Origin: Stachybotrys elegans
Lineage: Eukaryota > Ascomycota > Sordariomycetes > Hypocreales > Stachybotryaceae
Length of the DNA: 64,000 bases
NCBI GenBank assembly: GCA_020746835.1
Contig: JAGPNK010000003.1
Coordinates: forward strand, 1,674,001 to 1,738,000
Reading direction: 5' to 3'
Shown: in pieces, positions 30,192 to 42,425 of the stretch
Layout: each line of letters opens with the position of its first letter
How positions within the stretch are numbered: position 1 is the first letter of the stretch
Position numbers and translations under genes: made by a program
Notes under the pieces: model-generated
Told to the model about the DNA's origin: nothing
Database searches by the model: none
The model's input: the letters and a program-made list of their open reading frames with translations, nothing else

Positions 30192-32574
30192 CGCTTAGAT
30201 GAACTTTTGATGAGGCCACTGCTCGTTTTGCAATCATGTGGTGTGGGATGGTTTTGAGCTTCCAGAGGTATGAGATTGTGATGTTCATATACCGCAGTAG
30301 GCCAAATAAGCAAACACGACGGTCCCAACACCATCGGTCTCGGAATTACAAGGAGAAAAAGGCATCCGCGCATGCAGGGGAGCGACAAGGTCCAACGGAT
30401 CGGGGCGAAGCACCAGACGGCCCGGGGCTAAGTTCAGATGGCACAAAATCACGTCAATCAAAGGATTTCTTGGAGCGACAATGTTGAGTGCTTTGTGGGT
30501 ATCTGTCAGGTGAGTGCGTTTGGCCAGGCTCGTGAATGATCATCATAATGCCAGTTTACCAGGCATGGGGAATTATGATGAGAATTCGAGGCGGCTGATC
30601 ATTTTGGATAGAAAGCTATTCTTGGCAATGTTCAAGGGTCCATGTCGATCATAGAGGAGGGAATATTGCGATTGAAACATGTTTCAACACCAAAATCCGG
30701 CTCAAGTGTATGCTATGCAGGTGTCACGACCCGTGTTTCGCTGTAGAATGTTGAAAGGAAAACATCAAGAATTTTTTTCTTCGAACACGCAATGAGGAAC
30801 GCGAGAATGCTTGGATTGTGGCTTGCAGGGAGACATGGGCGACCACGTGGAAAGAACAAGTTTAGATGGATAAATTGGGGAATGGTTTAGTTCCTCGTAA
30901 CGTAGGCGCATCCACGAACGCTGCCCAGGTTCCTGACTCGTTGAAATCGCGATAGAAGGTGCGGGACCTGATGAATCCTTCGACGAGAAATGGAAGTCAG
31001 CCGGTGGGAAAGGTTGACGTTGGACTGCAGGTTGGATCCTGGGATGCTACTCTGGGATACCATCGAGGGCGGGGCGGAGGAGGGGAGTTTGTACTTATCG
31101 CCAAAAGTGGTAGCAAGCGACGGTGAGGGAAGAGAGGAGCAGGTCAGGTGGAACTGGGCAGTCGGCGAATGAATGGTCATCGATGGTGGATGTTGGCTTT
31201 TGGCGCCGGGTCGACGATGGTGTCAATCAGGCTCGCTAAGGCAGCACAAGATTGGCGTGGCGCCGTGGCGTCGACGGCGTGAGACCATCGCGGCTTGAAA
31301 TTATTGTCCCTCTTCTCTTCTGTCTGTGCTGAGATGAGACACGGTGGGGATGGTGTGAGAGCAAAATCTTCAGCCTCCTGTCTCATCACTTCCAGGCAGG
31401 CACCTCCCTGCCTACAATGTGGTGCCTGTGCACAGATTGCTGAAACGAACCTGGCAAGCTGGGCTGGCTGGCTGTAGGGCTAAGAGATGAAGAATGGTCC
31501 CTGGTCCTTGCGGCACAGACCATTCCTTCATTGGGCTTGGCCGTGATCTGGATCTGCCAGCCGATGGGCCCCTTGGTCGGGGGTCATTGGTCCACGTCGG
31601 AGCGGAGGGAGGCTTTTGGCCACAGGGGCGTCGACGACACGGGTGATGTGATGGACGGACGGACGGACGAAGAAAGAAAAAAGCAACAAGGCAAAGCAAG
31701 GGGGAAGCTGCGGCTGAAGCGGACGTGGCCGTCACCGACACTCTCACTCTCACTCTCACTCTGGCGGTCAGCAGCCGCCGGATACGGGGGGGTTCACCCG
31801 CAGCTGCTGGTACCCGTGCTGCTGGACAGAGGAACAGGAGGCGATATCATAGCAGACGGGAGGCTGCGCACTGGGTGGTCGACGTCTGGTGGTGGAGACA
31901 GCAGCGATAGGGAAACGAACGGACCTGATATCGACTTGGCCGCCGCCACTATGCGATGCAACTCCCCGCTCGCCCTTGCATGGATGCAGAAAGGCCAGTG
32001 GCCAGAGACATTTGAGGCAGAGTGTGAGAGGCCTTGGACCACTTCCGATGCAACCTGGTGTCGATCACGCGTCCCCTGCTTGCTGAGTATTGAGCCCAAG
32101 GCATGCTCAGTTCAACCATGTTCCTTGCCTGCGTATACGCGCGCGGGTGGGGGTGTTGGATGACGAAGAGCGGCGAGGCCTCTTGGTGGCCGTCAAGGGA
32201 GAAAGAAAGAGAACAAACAGAGGTGACGGAGGCAAGCCAAAAGCAAACAGGGTGACAGAGGTTGCATTGGAGGTGCATTGGAGGCGCATTGATGGTGGAT
32301 CCTCGACTCCGGGAAGGTGCGCCCACCCACCTCCTGCCCACCATCCCACCATCCCACCACTAAGTAGGTATGCACGCCATCCTACCTTATTGCTTGCTTC
32401 AGTGCTTTGGCCGCCTACAGGTAATCCACACAAGTAAGCCACACAATAATGGACGCCGCCCATATCTGAGGTAGGTGCCCCGGAAAGCACGACCTTGACC
32501 ATCGAGTCCATTGGCAGCAGCGACAATAATAATAAAGAAAGAACCGCCCCTTCTCTCCGGGCCACCAGTCTTCC

Positions 32575-32635
32575 AGCCCGCCCTCTCTCTTTTTTTCTAT
32601 TCTCCATCCCTCAACTTCTTTTCAGCCTCTCCAAC
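32575..32635 (+). promoter_or_regulatory. Pyrimidine-rich tract upstream of the disordered-protein gene
   Basis: C/T-rich sequence (CCCTCTCTCTTTTTTTC and more) about 360-415 bases before the start codon resembles fungal core promoter blocks. The role is inferred. Confidence 0.35.
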
Positions 32636-32989
32636 ACCTGCCACACCACTGTTTGGCAACTTGTCGGCATTGCCTTAGCACACGCCCGTGCCCGACGTTA
32701 GTTCAAGCGTTCATGACACATGCTGCCCCCTTCCTCTCCATCGTATCACTACCTGACTTCGACCACTTGCCCTCGGCCAAACCCGTGGATCGACCGACCT
32801 ACTTCAACTGGACTCGCCCTACCTTAGGACACCAAGGTCCCTCTTTCGTATTTCCGTTCCGTCTTCCTTCCCCGCTGTGTCATTCCATCACCAGCCTATT
32901 CGGCACAGTCTGCCGATCTCCTCTGTCGGCTTCAGTCTTCTTCATCTGTCTGCCTCTCATGGCTATTCTGTCCTGAATAGCATGACACC

Positions 32990-35446
32990 ATGGGGTTTCT
33001 GAATTTCCTTGCGCGGAAACCCGGTGATGGCTGGATGGCTAAGGGCCAGCCCAGCCGCTCCGCCTCGCAAGCCAACCATCCTTCCTCAGGTAACCATCTC
33101 GCGCCTCTTTTTGTGCTCTTTGCTTCCCTCACTCTCCCCCTCTATATATAACCTCTTGCTCATCTGTCTTGTGCTGCAGCACCAAGCACCGTCATTCATT
33201 CTCAACATATCAAGAGGGGAAGCCGATATGCAGTTGGAACCCGCCAATCTTCCATCAGCTCCGGCCTTCAGTCGTCTATAGATCACGCACCCTCTGCCAG
33301 CCCTTCGCGACCCGGCACTTCCACCCGTTTCGAGGAAGAACCTACATCCGAGCCCTTGTCCTCTGTATCCCCCCAGCGCCAATCTACAGGCTCTGCTCTG
33401 GATCATCAGAAGCGCGGTCCTCCATACCTAATCAAAGGCTTTATTCGAAACGAAGATCCCGCTACCGACCGTTGCGTTACCTCGCTCTCCGTGAGACTCT
33501 CGACTCACGTCGACATTCTCGACGCCCAGAGCGAGCTCAGGCCTTCCAGTTTTCAAGCTCGTCTCCGCGCAACCGGCGCTCGCGATTATGGTGAAGACGT
33601 TGCTGATAGGAATATTATCGTGAATGGAGTCAACCTGACCAGTCCTGCTGTGCAACAGTACTATCACAGGCAACACGCCGGGCCTGGAATTTTGTCACAG
33701 CCCGCTCCTTCTGCTACAAAACAAGCCGCAAGCTACGGCCGTGACGAAGACGACAAATCCTCCGTGAACCAGGAGATCGAGGAAGAAATAGATCCTCAAC
33801 CGATACCAGCAAGAAACCCGGCTCGCAAACCCGGTCTGAAGGCGTACAATACAGATCAAAAGCGCGTCGGCAGATTGATGCGACCTGTGTCGACCCCCTT
33901 GAACCACAGAAAAGCCGCCGTGAGCCGGAGATTCCCTGTCCGCTCACATCGTGCAGCCCCCAACTCCTACTCGTCTGCAGATGAGGCGGACCAATCCGAC
34001 ACCCCGCCTTTCAAGATGAGGTCTCAACGCCGAAAGAATGAGCGCACAAACAAAGGTCATTCTTCACCCATGCCGATCCGTGTCGCGTACCAATCAACTA
34101 GCCTTGACCCTCACCCTTCTCTCTTCGAAGCTGGGGCTGCATCGCCCCCTCAAGTTCCTCGGCATCGTTCTGCTTGCAAAACGGCAACAGAATATGATCG
34201 CCCGCCTACGCAGACTCTTTCTGCTAGTACCCGCAAAAGTTCCATGTCTCAAACGAAGGAATCGACTCGTGGTTCCCGCAATGCACCACGCAGCGCAAGC
34301 AGTGGATCTGAACTGCACCTGGATCATATCACCACTTCCACTATGAATGCCTTACAGTCATACTCTCGTGAGTTCATCCAGCGATTCCAAGCCTATGGTG
34401 GCAGCTCCGACGAGGAAACCCAGGTCGACGTATATCCGGTCAGCCGCCCTGCGTCGAGCAAGGAAATACAGCATGTGCGAAAGTCACAGAGTTACAGTTC
34501 TCTAGACAGTCCGACGCATCTGCGAAACCGCTCCAATGGGAAAAGCACACCTTCCTTGAAGGCTATGCTCGAAGAAATCCAAGAACGACAGATTACAGTA
34601 CCTGCATTAGCAGGGCCCGCCTATGATTCCGTCAGCACACCCACGGCATCGACATCATTGGATGAACTCAGCAACTCGGGGCTCCGGCCTACAAGTGGTC
34701 ATACAGCCAACACCTCCCTGGACTTGTCTTACACGGGACAGTCAGTCGGGGCTGGCCTTGGAGGAGACAAAGCTCGCGCCCATGGAGCAGCGCAAGATGA
34801 CTTGGATGCATTTGGGAGAGGGGATATGCGCAAGGACCTGGAACAGAGTGACTTGGCAATAGACGACAACTTGTCGGATATCACTGATGACTCTCTGGCT
34901 GATTCTTTCATAGAGGGTCGCAAGGGTAGAAGGCTGGACGGCGAGGACTTGCTCTTCGATGACAGCATCTTTACCGGTCATGGCGACGTTCTCCCAGGAA
35001 TCCCCAACCCCTCTCATGGCGACAGCGCTGAGCTCTTCAATTGGTCAGGTCCAGCCGTCCTACCAGGCTTGGGTGCCACACCAAGATGGTCCAAGCCGCC
35101 ATCACTCAATTCAAGCCAGCCCTCTCTTCGCGCCAGTAGTATCCGAAGCGGTGCTCTGCACCAGTCATGTCTCTCGGACGGCCTGTCCGACGTGGAGGAG
35201 ACCACAGACACCAGCACCATATACACGAGTCTGCCAGCTCCCGGTCGCCGGGCCAAACCAGCAGCTATCAACACACAAATCCTAGCCCCGCAGAGTTGCG
35301 TGCCGCCCACTCCCGAGAAGCCCAAGATTGACATCAGCAGCGCAATGAAGCTTCGCAAGGATGCGAAGCGACAGGCTCGCCTGGAGGGAAAAGGCGAAAC
35401 CCGGGATTTGCTCCGCGGCAGAACACTTGGCCGTATGGCTTCGTAA
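32990..35446 (+). CDS. Large Ser-rich, mostly disordered protein of unknown function
   Basis: Not recognised. Exons 32990..33089 and 33180..35446 give 788 residues. The start has a good context (ACACCATGG). Most of the chain is Ser/Pro/Thr-rich and charged, hence disordered. A more ordered stretch at about residues 113-180 begins PPYLIKGFIRNEDPATDRC and includes LSVRLSTHVDILDAQSEL; this looks like the conserved core. Other features are an acidic cluster (EEEIDPQ), an amphipathic segment around SLKAMLEEIQERQ, a DLSDITDDSLADSFIE-like acidic stretch, and a basic C-terminus (AMKLRKDAKRQARLEGKG). There are no membrane segments or signal peptide. A cytoskeletal, septum or signalling scaffold would fit such a composition, but nothing in the sequence proves it. 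Confidence 0.75.
33090..33179 (+). other. Intron of the disordered-protein gene
   Basis: GTAACC to CTGCAG, 90 nt. Splicing joins NHPSS to APSTVIHSQH and opens the frame into the long second exon. Confidence 0.78.
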
Positions 35447-35917
35447 GCGACTCGTTGGGTTGGGGATATTGACATAATGTGTGCAGCAGGCGTCTTGCCA
35501 ACCTTTCCTATGTATTTCTCCATGTTCTCTCTCTTTTTATTCTCTTTGTCATGTCGACCTCAGGAATGGTCCAGCGTGGAGTTTGGATGATAGCGGGCTT
35601 GAGGCCCGTCGATACCTCATCATCTGCGGATAAATTAGGAATAGGTAGCTTAGGAAGGCTACCATGGTGGCGAATGTACGAGTGATTGATATCAGGAGGG
35701 TTGCCCACTTCACTTTGGGTGCATCACGATGGTCTGGCACTGCCTTAGAGGAGTTGATCATTGTGAGGTATCAAGCACATACCCAGGCTTGTGAGAAACA
35801 CCATGTATATTTTACCCCCATCGAGCAAATTCGTTGAAATGAAGCACATCTACACACGCACGCACACCCAAGCCATCTGGCCCGCGAAGCCTCGCTTCGC
35901 GAACAAGCATGCCTCCA
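35447..35917. other. Convergent intergenic region upstream of the dcl-1 tail
   Basis: No gene is supported; it holds the 3' ends of the disordered-protein gene and dcl-1. Confidence 0.4.
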
Positions 35918-38900
35918 TTAGACAGCTGTCCCGTGATCCTCCAAGTCCAACCCGTCCTGCAAATCTTCACCGCTGCAGTCGCAGCCCGTCTCCGCCCGCC
36001 ACTTCTGGGCGTCCCAGCCATTCTCCTCGCTGTACTTCTCGAGCGCCAGCTTGGCAACGCGCACCTTGCCGTAGCGCCCACTCTTGGCCATGTTGTGGAC
36101 CAGGACGTTTCCATGCACCACGAGCGCGCAAATGACCTCGCCGTCCTTGTCGCACATCGCAGACGCCACGTTGTCGTCACTAAAGCTAGGCATTCCGGAG
36201 CAGCACAGGCGCCACCGCGTGCACCCAAACTCCACCATCCGCCGTCCTAAACCTGTGACGGGGTGCTTCTTGGCGAACGTGTCGTACAACCTCATGTCGG
36301 CGAAAAATGGTCGGACATGTCGCTCAAAGAACCGCTGCACCACTCCGTAGTCGTATTTCGAGTCCACGAACATGGCCCCGACGAGGGCTTCTACCACATC
36401 AGGCAGCACTTTGGGAGGCTGAGAAGCGCTGAGCCAAAAGTCTCGCCTAGGCTCCTCCCCGTTCTCCTGGGCCTCAGCCAGGGCCTCCTGCTCTACCTGC
36501 TTCAGTTCTTCAGTATACTGAGATATCTGACCAGAGAGTGCCGCTGTAGTCACAAGAACCGGCCTATGCAGTCCAAGCTTGACGCATAGGCAGCCTAAAA
36601 ATTGGTTGGATGCCATAGCCATCTTGTGCTCTGTCAACCATTGTGGATCTGCCCCAGGAAACATCTTGAACAGATAATCGACCATGGTCATATCCAGCAG
36701 GGCATCTCCTAGAAACTCGAGTCGCTGGTAGTCAGGAATAGTAGTCTCATACGGGAAGGAGGGATGCTTGAATGCGCTGCGAAGTAACGTCGGAGACTGG
36801 AACTTGTACCCTATTGCGGGAGCCACGCGATCAGCCATGTCAAAGTAGGCGGCAGGTCCCGGAATCAATTGCCATGCAGGTGTCTCGTATTTTTCGTAGT
36901 ACTCTTTGAACGAGCTCATTGTGTGGTACTTGCTCTTCACCATGCATGTGACCGCGCGGACCGCCATGTCCAGGTTATCGTCTGGGCCGCTTAGATATGC
37001 GGCTCCGATGAGGGCTTCACAAACATCGGCTATTGTTTTGTCCGCAAGGCTGTGTCGGAGCTCTGTTGTTTGGGCCTTGCCTTTTCGTTGCTTCAAATGG
37101 GGATACCAGGTGCGGCGGTCGAAAGACTTTGACCTGACGTACTCAAAGAGACTGCGATCTACAGCGTGATTGAAGAGGTTCTGGTTGCAGACTAGGAGCA
37201 TACGCTCATCGTGGTTCTGCGCCTCGTCATTATCAGGTAGGAGAGTGAAGAGTGAAATAGTCGTTGCCATCTTCAGAAAAGAGTCTCCTAGGAACTCCAG
37301 ACGCTCGTAGTTATTGCCCATTCCGCTCTGGAAGTTGAGCTGCTCTTCTCCATGCTCCTCTGTGTTATCACTGTCCTTTGTCATTGCCTCTAAGGCCAGG
37401 TCTGAGCCTATGTCTATGCCAAGGAGGGCACATCCATCGAGGGCTATGAGGATCGATTCGATACGATATAGGATCGCGGGAATGAACATTGACATAGCGA
37501 CAAAGTCAATAGGAATCTGCTTAACGTGTCAGCTTGATTATTGATACAAACTCCATCACTGGGCTATGTCTTACCGGAGAGACTCGCAAGGGCTCAAGGA
37601 TAATGTAGCATGTCCTCGATGCTTGGGATTCTCTTCCTGCCGAGTCCTCATCAAGAAAATCACGTCGCAGTGATAACAGTTCAGCGTTAATAACAGGCTG
37701 GTCATCGCTCCACTGACATCGTTTACGTGCAGCGAGCCATAAGCTACTGCTGTACTCCTTGATAATCGGTGGCCCAAATCGATATGCTCGGCACTTGGGT
37801 TCGGGGACGCCTTTAGGCGTAGGGTCTGAGGGACGCAGATCTCGGTTGACTCCGTGTATGATGATCTTTCGGGAGCCGTCATGTGGATCTATGACAAACT
37901 TGCCTTTGAAGAAGTCCTCCTCTGCCCCCTTCCATTCCAAGTAGTCCTGCTCCTGGACAAGGTCGATCAAATCCCAGTCTAGTTGCAGGGTGTGGCCACT
38001 TAGAATTTCGGCATGGGAATTCGAACAAGGAGCAAAAAAGTAAGGCAGATCGGTTGGCTTAGCCTCGAATTCCTTGCTGAAAACGTCCTGGAATACCTTC
38101 AAGGTGAACTTTGCTAGACGATCCAAGTCCTGGGAAGTGACCCTAACCGGTGTAGATGACGAAATGGGTCGAGCAGTGGTTGACTCGCCATTGTTAAAAT
38201 ACAATGGAATGCCTGGTAGAGTAGGCAAGGCTGTCCGAGTGAGCAGCACAAACGGACAGGTAGGACGTCCCGTGGTGTCTGGGTCTTGCAAGGCGACAGT
38301 TGTAGCCAATAGCTCCGTGCAGCTCTCTGCTTCTCGTATGGACCATGCGTTCGGCTTGGTCCGCATGGGGTACTCGGCTTTCTTGTGAGAGCTTATGGCC
38401 AGCCGGGCATTTCTCATTGCGTTGATCTTCTTCTTGAATGTCGGCTGGAGGTGTTCATCAATGTATTTCTTTTCCAAGAGCTGAATGCAGGCCTCGTACG
38501 CCGCGGAACAGCGAGCGAGGTGTTTGCTCCTCTGTGGGTGACCGCTTACATGCCTAATTGGTGACGCCTCTGGCAAGATGAGCTCGGCCATAAACTTCTT
38601 TCCCATACTGATAACGATGTAGTCCTCCCGCGCCAGACCATGAGAGGTTGGAAAAGATGCACAGAAACGTGCCAGCACATCCAGGCTACTGAACAAGGTA
38701 AGGCGGGCTCCGGTTGAGGGAATCTCGTGCGCTCTTTGAGCTGCAAACTCGCTATCGGCGGCTGAGATGACATCCACATCGCTCACCTTCCTATCTTCCG
38801 GAAGCGCCTCACAGAATTGGCGAAGAGAGTTGGCATCGCGGTGGGCTTGCATCATCTTGCGGCGGTCTTGGAGGTTGCCATCCTCAATCAAGCTGATGTA

Positions 38901-40760
38901 CCTGGAGTTCTCTCGCCTGGCGCGCCCCTTGGATTGGATGTACTGGATGACAGATTTGAAGATGTCGAATCTTATGATCAAGTCACATTCCGGAATATCG
39001 ATACCTTCCTCAGCAACCGGCGTGGCAAAGAGGCAGTTTATCTCTCCACGTCTAAACTTGGCGAGTGTCACGAGCTGATCGCGAAAAGACATGGTACCAA
39101 GACCGAGGGTGGCAGAGCTGCCTCCCACCTGCGACGGGTCAGTTGCTTCACTTGTAAGAAGGAATATAGGCAACTTACGACAAATCCACACTTCATCCCA
39201 ATGACTTCCATTGTAGGCTGGGCAAATAGATCAGACAGGAGTGCCGCCGTGTATCTCTTCTCCACAAAAACAATGCATCGGTCTGTCCCACGAGAGAAGG
39301 CTTCAAAGAGCACATTCCAGAGGACATTGACTTTGGATGAGAGCTCCGGCGCCTCGGGGGAGATAGATCCCAATTTGTGTTCATGGACCAGTTTCTGAAC
39401 CTGGGCAACTGTTGACATTGATGACGTTTCCTCTTCCAACGTCAAGCGGTCTCCTCGGCCAATAGCCAAGGCTTCCAGCTTTAGCACATCGGCGTCAGTC
39501 ATTTGAAGCTTCCACCATCGATCTGCGCACCAGCGGCCGAGGGTAGACGCAGCCTCCTTTGTAGTCTCCAGGGCAGCGCGGAAATCCGGATTGTAGCCAA
39601 CGACCTCTGCTATGGCGTGCCAAAGCGCAGTGCACGCCATTTCGCGAGCCTCCAGTCTCTGGTACGTTTCTGTCATTTCGCTCTTCTTCTGGCTAGTAGC
39701 TTGCTCTTCTAGGACCCTACTGCTCACGGTCGCAATCTCGCTGCAGAGAATATTCTCCAGCTCGGCGGCCGCGAAACGTACATCCCTGGTCTGAGAATCG
39801 ACCGGCGAGGCAGTCATACCGAGAATTCGGGGTCTTTTCTGTTGATCTCGCTCACGAAGGTAGTAGTTTTTGATGATCAAAGCGTACGGGTGGTTCTTTT
39901 TGGTATGGTGGGCTTCGTCGAATACAATGAGGTTGATCTGACTGATGCTTATGAACCCGTTGCTCAACGCGCTCAGGAGAATCTGAGCTGTGCAAACAAT
40001 GACCATGTTAGAAGCGATCTGGTCCACCCAGAATTCCTTGGTGCTTATGTTTCCAGTCAAAGCTGCAGTGCCGTACAGCTTGGACACGGGATACTCGAGG
40101 TTCTGGTCGAGAACCTTCCATTGTTGGAGGCACAGAGCGACCTTTTCGACGAGAAAGAATGCTACTTTCTTCTCCCTGCCAATGGCTCGGTGTTCGAGTT
40201 CTTGTTCGATGGTATGGCGAAGAAGTAGGGCGGCGATGAGCGTCTTTCCGGAGCCTGCGACGGTTAGTCTACCATTCAAGCATGTCGTGGAGCCTCCGGT
40301 GCATACCTGTATCCAGCACGACAATGATGTTCTTCTTCTTGGCCCGCTCAAACATCTCTAGCTGGTACTCGCGAGGCGAGGCAATGATGTGTTTCCCCAC
40401 GTTATCGCCCACAAGGCTGGCGACAGTGTAATGATCAACACCTCGCGGGTCCTTTTGAGAAGCGGCCGCCTTGGCTGCGACTTCTTTCTGATTGTCGGCC
40501 ATCCAGGACATGAAAGCCGCATTGTCGAGGCGCTTATTCTCGCTAATCTTCTTGGGTCTCTCGGGGAAGACTGTGAGTCTGTATTTGTCGTCTTCGTCTT
40601 CATCGATGACCTCGTCTTCTGGGGGGTTGTCGGTGCCGCCAGCGTGGTTCTCCTCATTGAGGTGGTCATTGCTGGCCGTGGCATTCGCAGCTGCAGCCAG
40701 AATGCTCATATTGAGAGCCTCAAGCTCCCCGGTGAGGAGATCTACCTCTGGGCTGGACAT
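35918..40760 (-). CDS. dcl-1: Dicer-like protein 1
   Basis: RNase III endonuclease that cuts double-stranded RNA into small RNAs for gene silencing (quelling, transposon and virus control). Exons 40307..40760, 39179..40254, 37575..39128 and 35918..37516 give 1560 residues, normal for DCL1. Domains: an acidic N-terminus; a DExD/H helicase with Walker A DTGSGKT (about 149-155), VFDEAHH and GMTASP; the helicase C part with ATPVAEEGIDIPECD and QSKGRARR; a Dicer dimerisation/DUF283 region; a divergent PAZ-like stretch; and two RNase III domains, each with both halves of the active site (YERLEFLGDSFLK about 1098 and DKTIADVCEALIGA about 1190; YQRLEFLGDALLDM about 1292 and DVVEALVGAMFVDS about 1402). 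A C-terminal dsRNA-binding/zinc region (CTRWRLCCSG, ETGCDCSG) separates it from DCL2. All catalytic acids appear intact. Confidence 0.93.
37517..37574 (-). other. Intron 3 of dcl-1
   Basis: On the minus strand GTAAGA to AAGCAG, 58 nt, with AGCTGACACG as branch. Splicing joins PLRVSP to IPIDFVAMSM. Confidence 0.8.
39129..39178 (-). other. Intron 2 of dcl-1
   Basis: On the minus strand GTAAGT to TCGCAG, 50 nt, with AACTGACCC as branch. Splicing joins GMKCGFV to VGGSSATLGLG within the helicase. Confidence 0.85.
40255..40306 (-). other. Intron 1 of dcl-1
   Basis: On the minus strand GTATGC to TCGCAG, 52 nt, with GACTAACCG as branch. It splits the Walker A motif between DTG and SGKT. Confidence 0.9.
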
Positions 40761-41649
40761 GACAGCTCGACCGCAAGAGCTTTCTGGTCGCCGGGCCCTT
40801 TGGCTGTGATGCGGCAAGGTCGATGACGAGCTGGAAAGGAGGAGGACGTAGGGAAATCGTGGAGGGAGGGAAAAGATGCCCTTGACAATTTGGAGCAAAC
40901 AAACTTGGAGGAAATAAATGGCAAGCCTGAGGGCAAGCACAAGTTGTTTGCGCATTAGCAGCCGGCAGGTGCTCAGCACGTGCCATACTCGGCATCCTGC
41001 ATACCAGGTACCTCTTAGCAGCCCCTTCAGCCATGACAGCTTGTGCCAGCCAGCCTTTGTTTTGCTGTGGCATGTCCGGGCCATGCATCTGTTGAGGCCT
41101 TCTGACCTATTTGTTCGCTGAATCATCCGCGCCACGCCCATGATGTCCAAGAGAGAGTGTCGCTCATACAGCACAAAAGTCATTCACCATCTCGGGCTGA
41201 CCCCTCAAAGGCCTCTCCATATCCTTATCCGATTCATCACTTGAAGAAGTAGCGAGAAGTAGTTTATTAAACACTAAGTTTTAGTTACTACTTGCTGTCA
41301 ATACTCCGCAACATGTCGAAAGTCGATGTAACCAGCTGCCATCCGAGAGGTCAAGCCCATAGCCCTCGGCCTCTCCGTCAGTCTTCTCCTCGTCTCCCCT
41401 CCTTGACTGTGTGGGCGGCTTATTATCCATCGAAAGAAAAAGAAGAAGAAAAGAAGAAAACTCTCAACGGCACAATGGCCAGTAACATCATCCCGCATCT
41501 CACCACCCCTTGTCTCCAATCGTGCGGTAAATCCAGTCTAGAGCTTCTCACAACTCCCAACCCGCAACCATGACGCCCAGCAGTAACACCCCTATTGCGC
41601 GGCAGAAATGGAAAGAAAAGAGAAAAGAAGAACGACAGAAGAAAAGGCC
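40761..41649. other. dcl-1 promoter side, nothing else recognised
   Basis: Contains the dcl-1 5' region and the 3' end of the reading frame ending at 41650. A 3-letter A/G-rich patch at about 41438..41461 and (A/G) runs at about 41605..41645 are low complexity. Confidence 0.4.
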
Positions 41650-42425
41650 TCACTGCTCTCCAATAACTTCCACTGCATACTGTGCTTCGTCGGCCTCTTC
41701 GGCGTACAAAGCAACGTCAGCACAGCCCGCAACCAATGCTTTGATGGCCACCGGCAACGGTGCGCTCATGGACCCTCCCTCGATCCCCTCGAATGATTCA
41801 CAGTAGGTTCTCAGTTTTGTGAGGTTCTCAGGCTCTAATGGAGATGGAGAGGTGCCAACTAAGCGCATGGTCCGTTGAGCATATGTCGCCTTGGTGGCCA
41901 CGGCAGCAAACTCGGCCTCGTCAGCCGCCCACGCATAACTGGCAAACGCGCTCGAATCCCACTTCTCCCTCGCAGGCATCTGCATGTGGCGAGGTCTTCC
42001 GAAAACTGTACTGCTTTTCTTCTCCTTTGCTCTGGCTTCTGGGCAGACCTTGGCCGAGCCACTCGAGCTCTTTGCCTTGGGCTTGGGCTTGGGCCTGGGC
42101 CTCGACTTTTTGTTTTCCTTTTCTATACTCGAATTAACAGCAGTAGGGGGGGCTCCAACAGTCTCGGGGTGAGGGAAGAAGATTGCTCATTTCCCTGCAT
42201 ATCCAAATCACCGACATCGGTTTGCAGAACAACAAGGGGCGGTTGCGTCTGCAGAGAAGGGCCTTCCACTGTCATCCCATCGGCAGAGTTAGGACATGGG
42301 GTAGCCACATTGGTACTTGCGACAACTGTTTGAGTGCCTGGGCGGGCCTTGCCACCCGCTGAACTCTTCTTGACAATTGCATTTGTGTTTGGCGCATTCC
42401 CTACAGACGGCAGTGCAGCGCCCCT
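41650..42425 (-). pseudogene. Reading frame continuing past the TAG of the 42426..44338 gene
   Basis: Directly after the TAG at 42426..42428 the same frame stays open for about 90 codons (GAALPSVGNAPNTNAIVKKS and on). At a run of seven G (42146..42152, plus strand) the frame shifts by one, and the next frame continues for about 165 codons to a stop at 41650. The second part starts TAVNSSIEKENKK, passes a basic RPRPKPKPKAKSSS block and ends in an Ala/Glu-rich stretch (AWAADEAEFAAVATKATYAQ ... EEADEAQYAVEVIGEQ). One more C on the coding strand would join both parts. No convincing independent start or promoter separates this from the upstream gene, so it is probably its lost or read-through C-terminus. 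Confidence 0.5.

Larger units (their letters stand above)
29559..32989. other. Long gene-free stretch with a foldback element and low-complexity DNA
   Basis: Apart from the foldback element at 29649..30191, only short open frames without motifs are seen. A (CTCACT)n patch lies at about 31739..31762. The last 450 bases are pyrimidine-rich and likely include the promoter of the downstream gene. Confidence 0.4.

Noticed and set aside
29643..30257. 204-codon frame over the foldback element
   Set aside because: The apparent Arg/Ser/Leu repeat protein is a translation of the iterated units; inverted arms explain the openness.
31531..32163. 210-codon plus-strand frame upstream of the disordered-protein gene
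   Set aside because: Low-complexity Leu/Ser and Gly stretches from CT and GT repeats, several overlapping frames of equal length.
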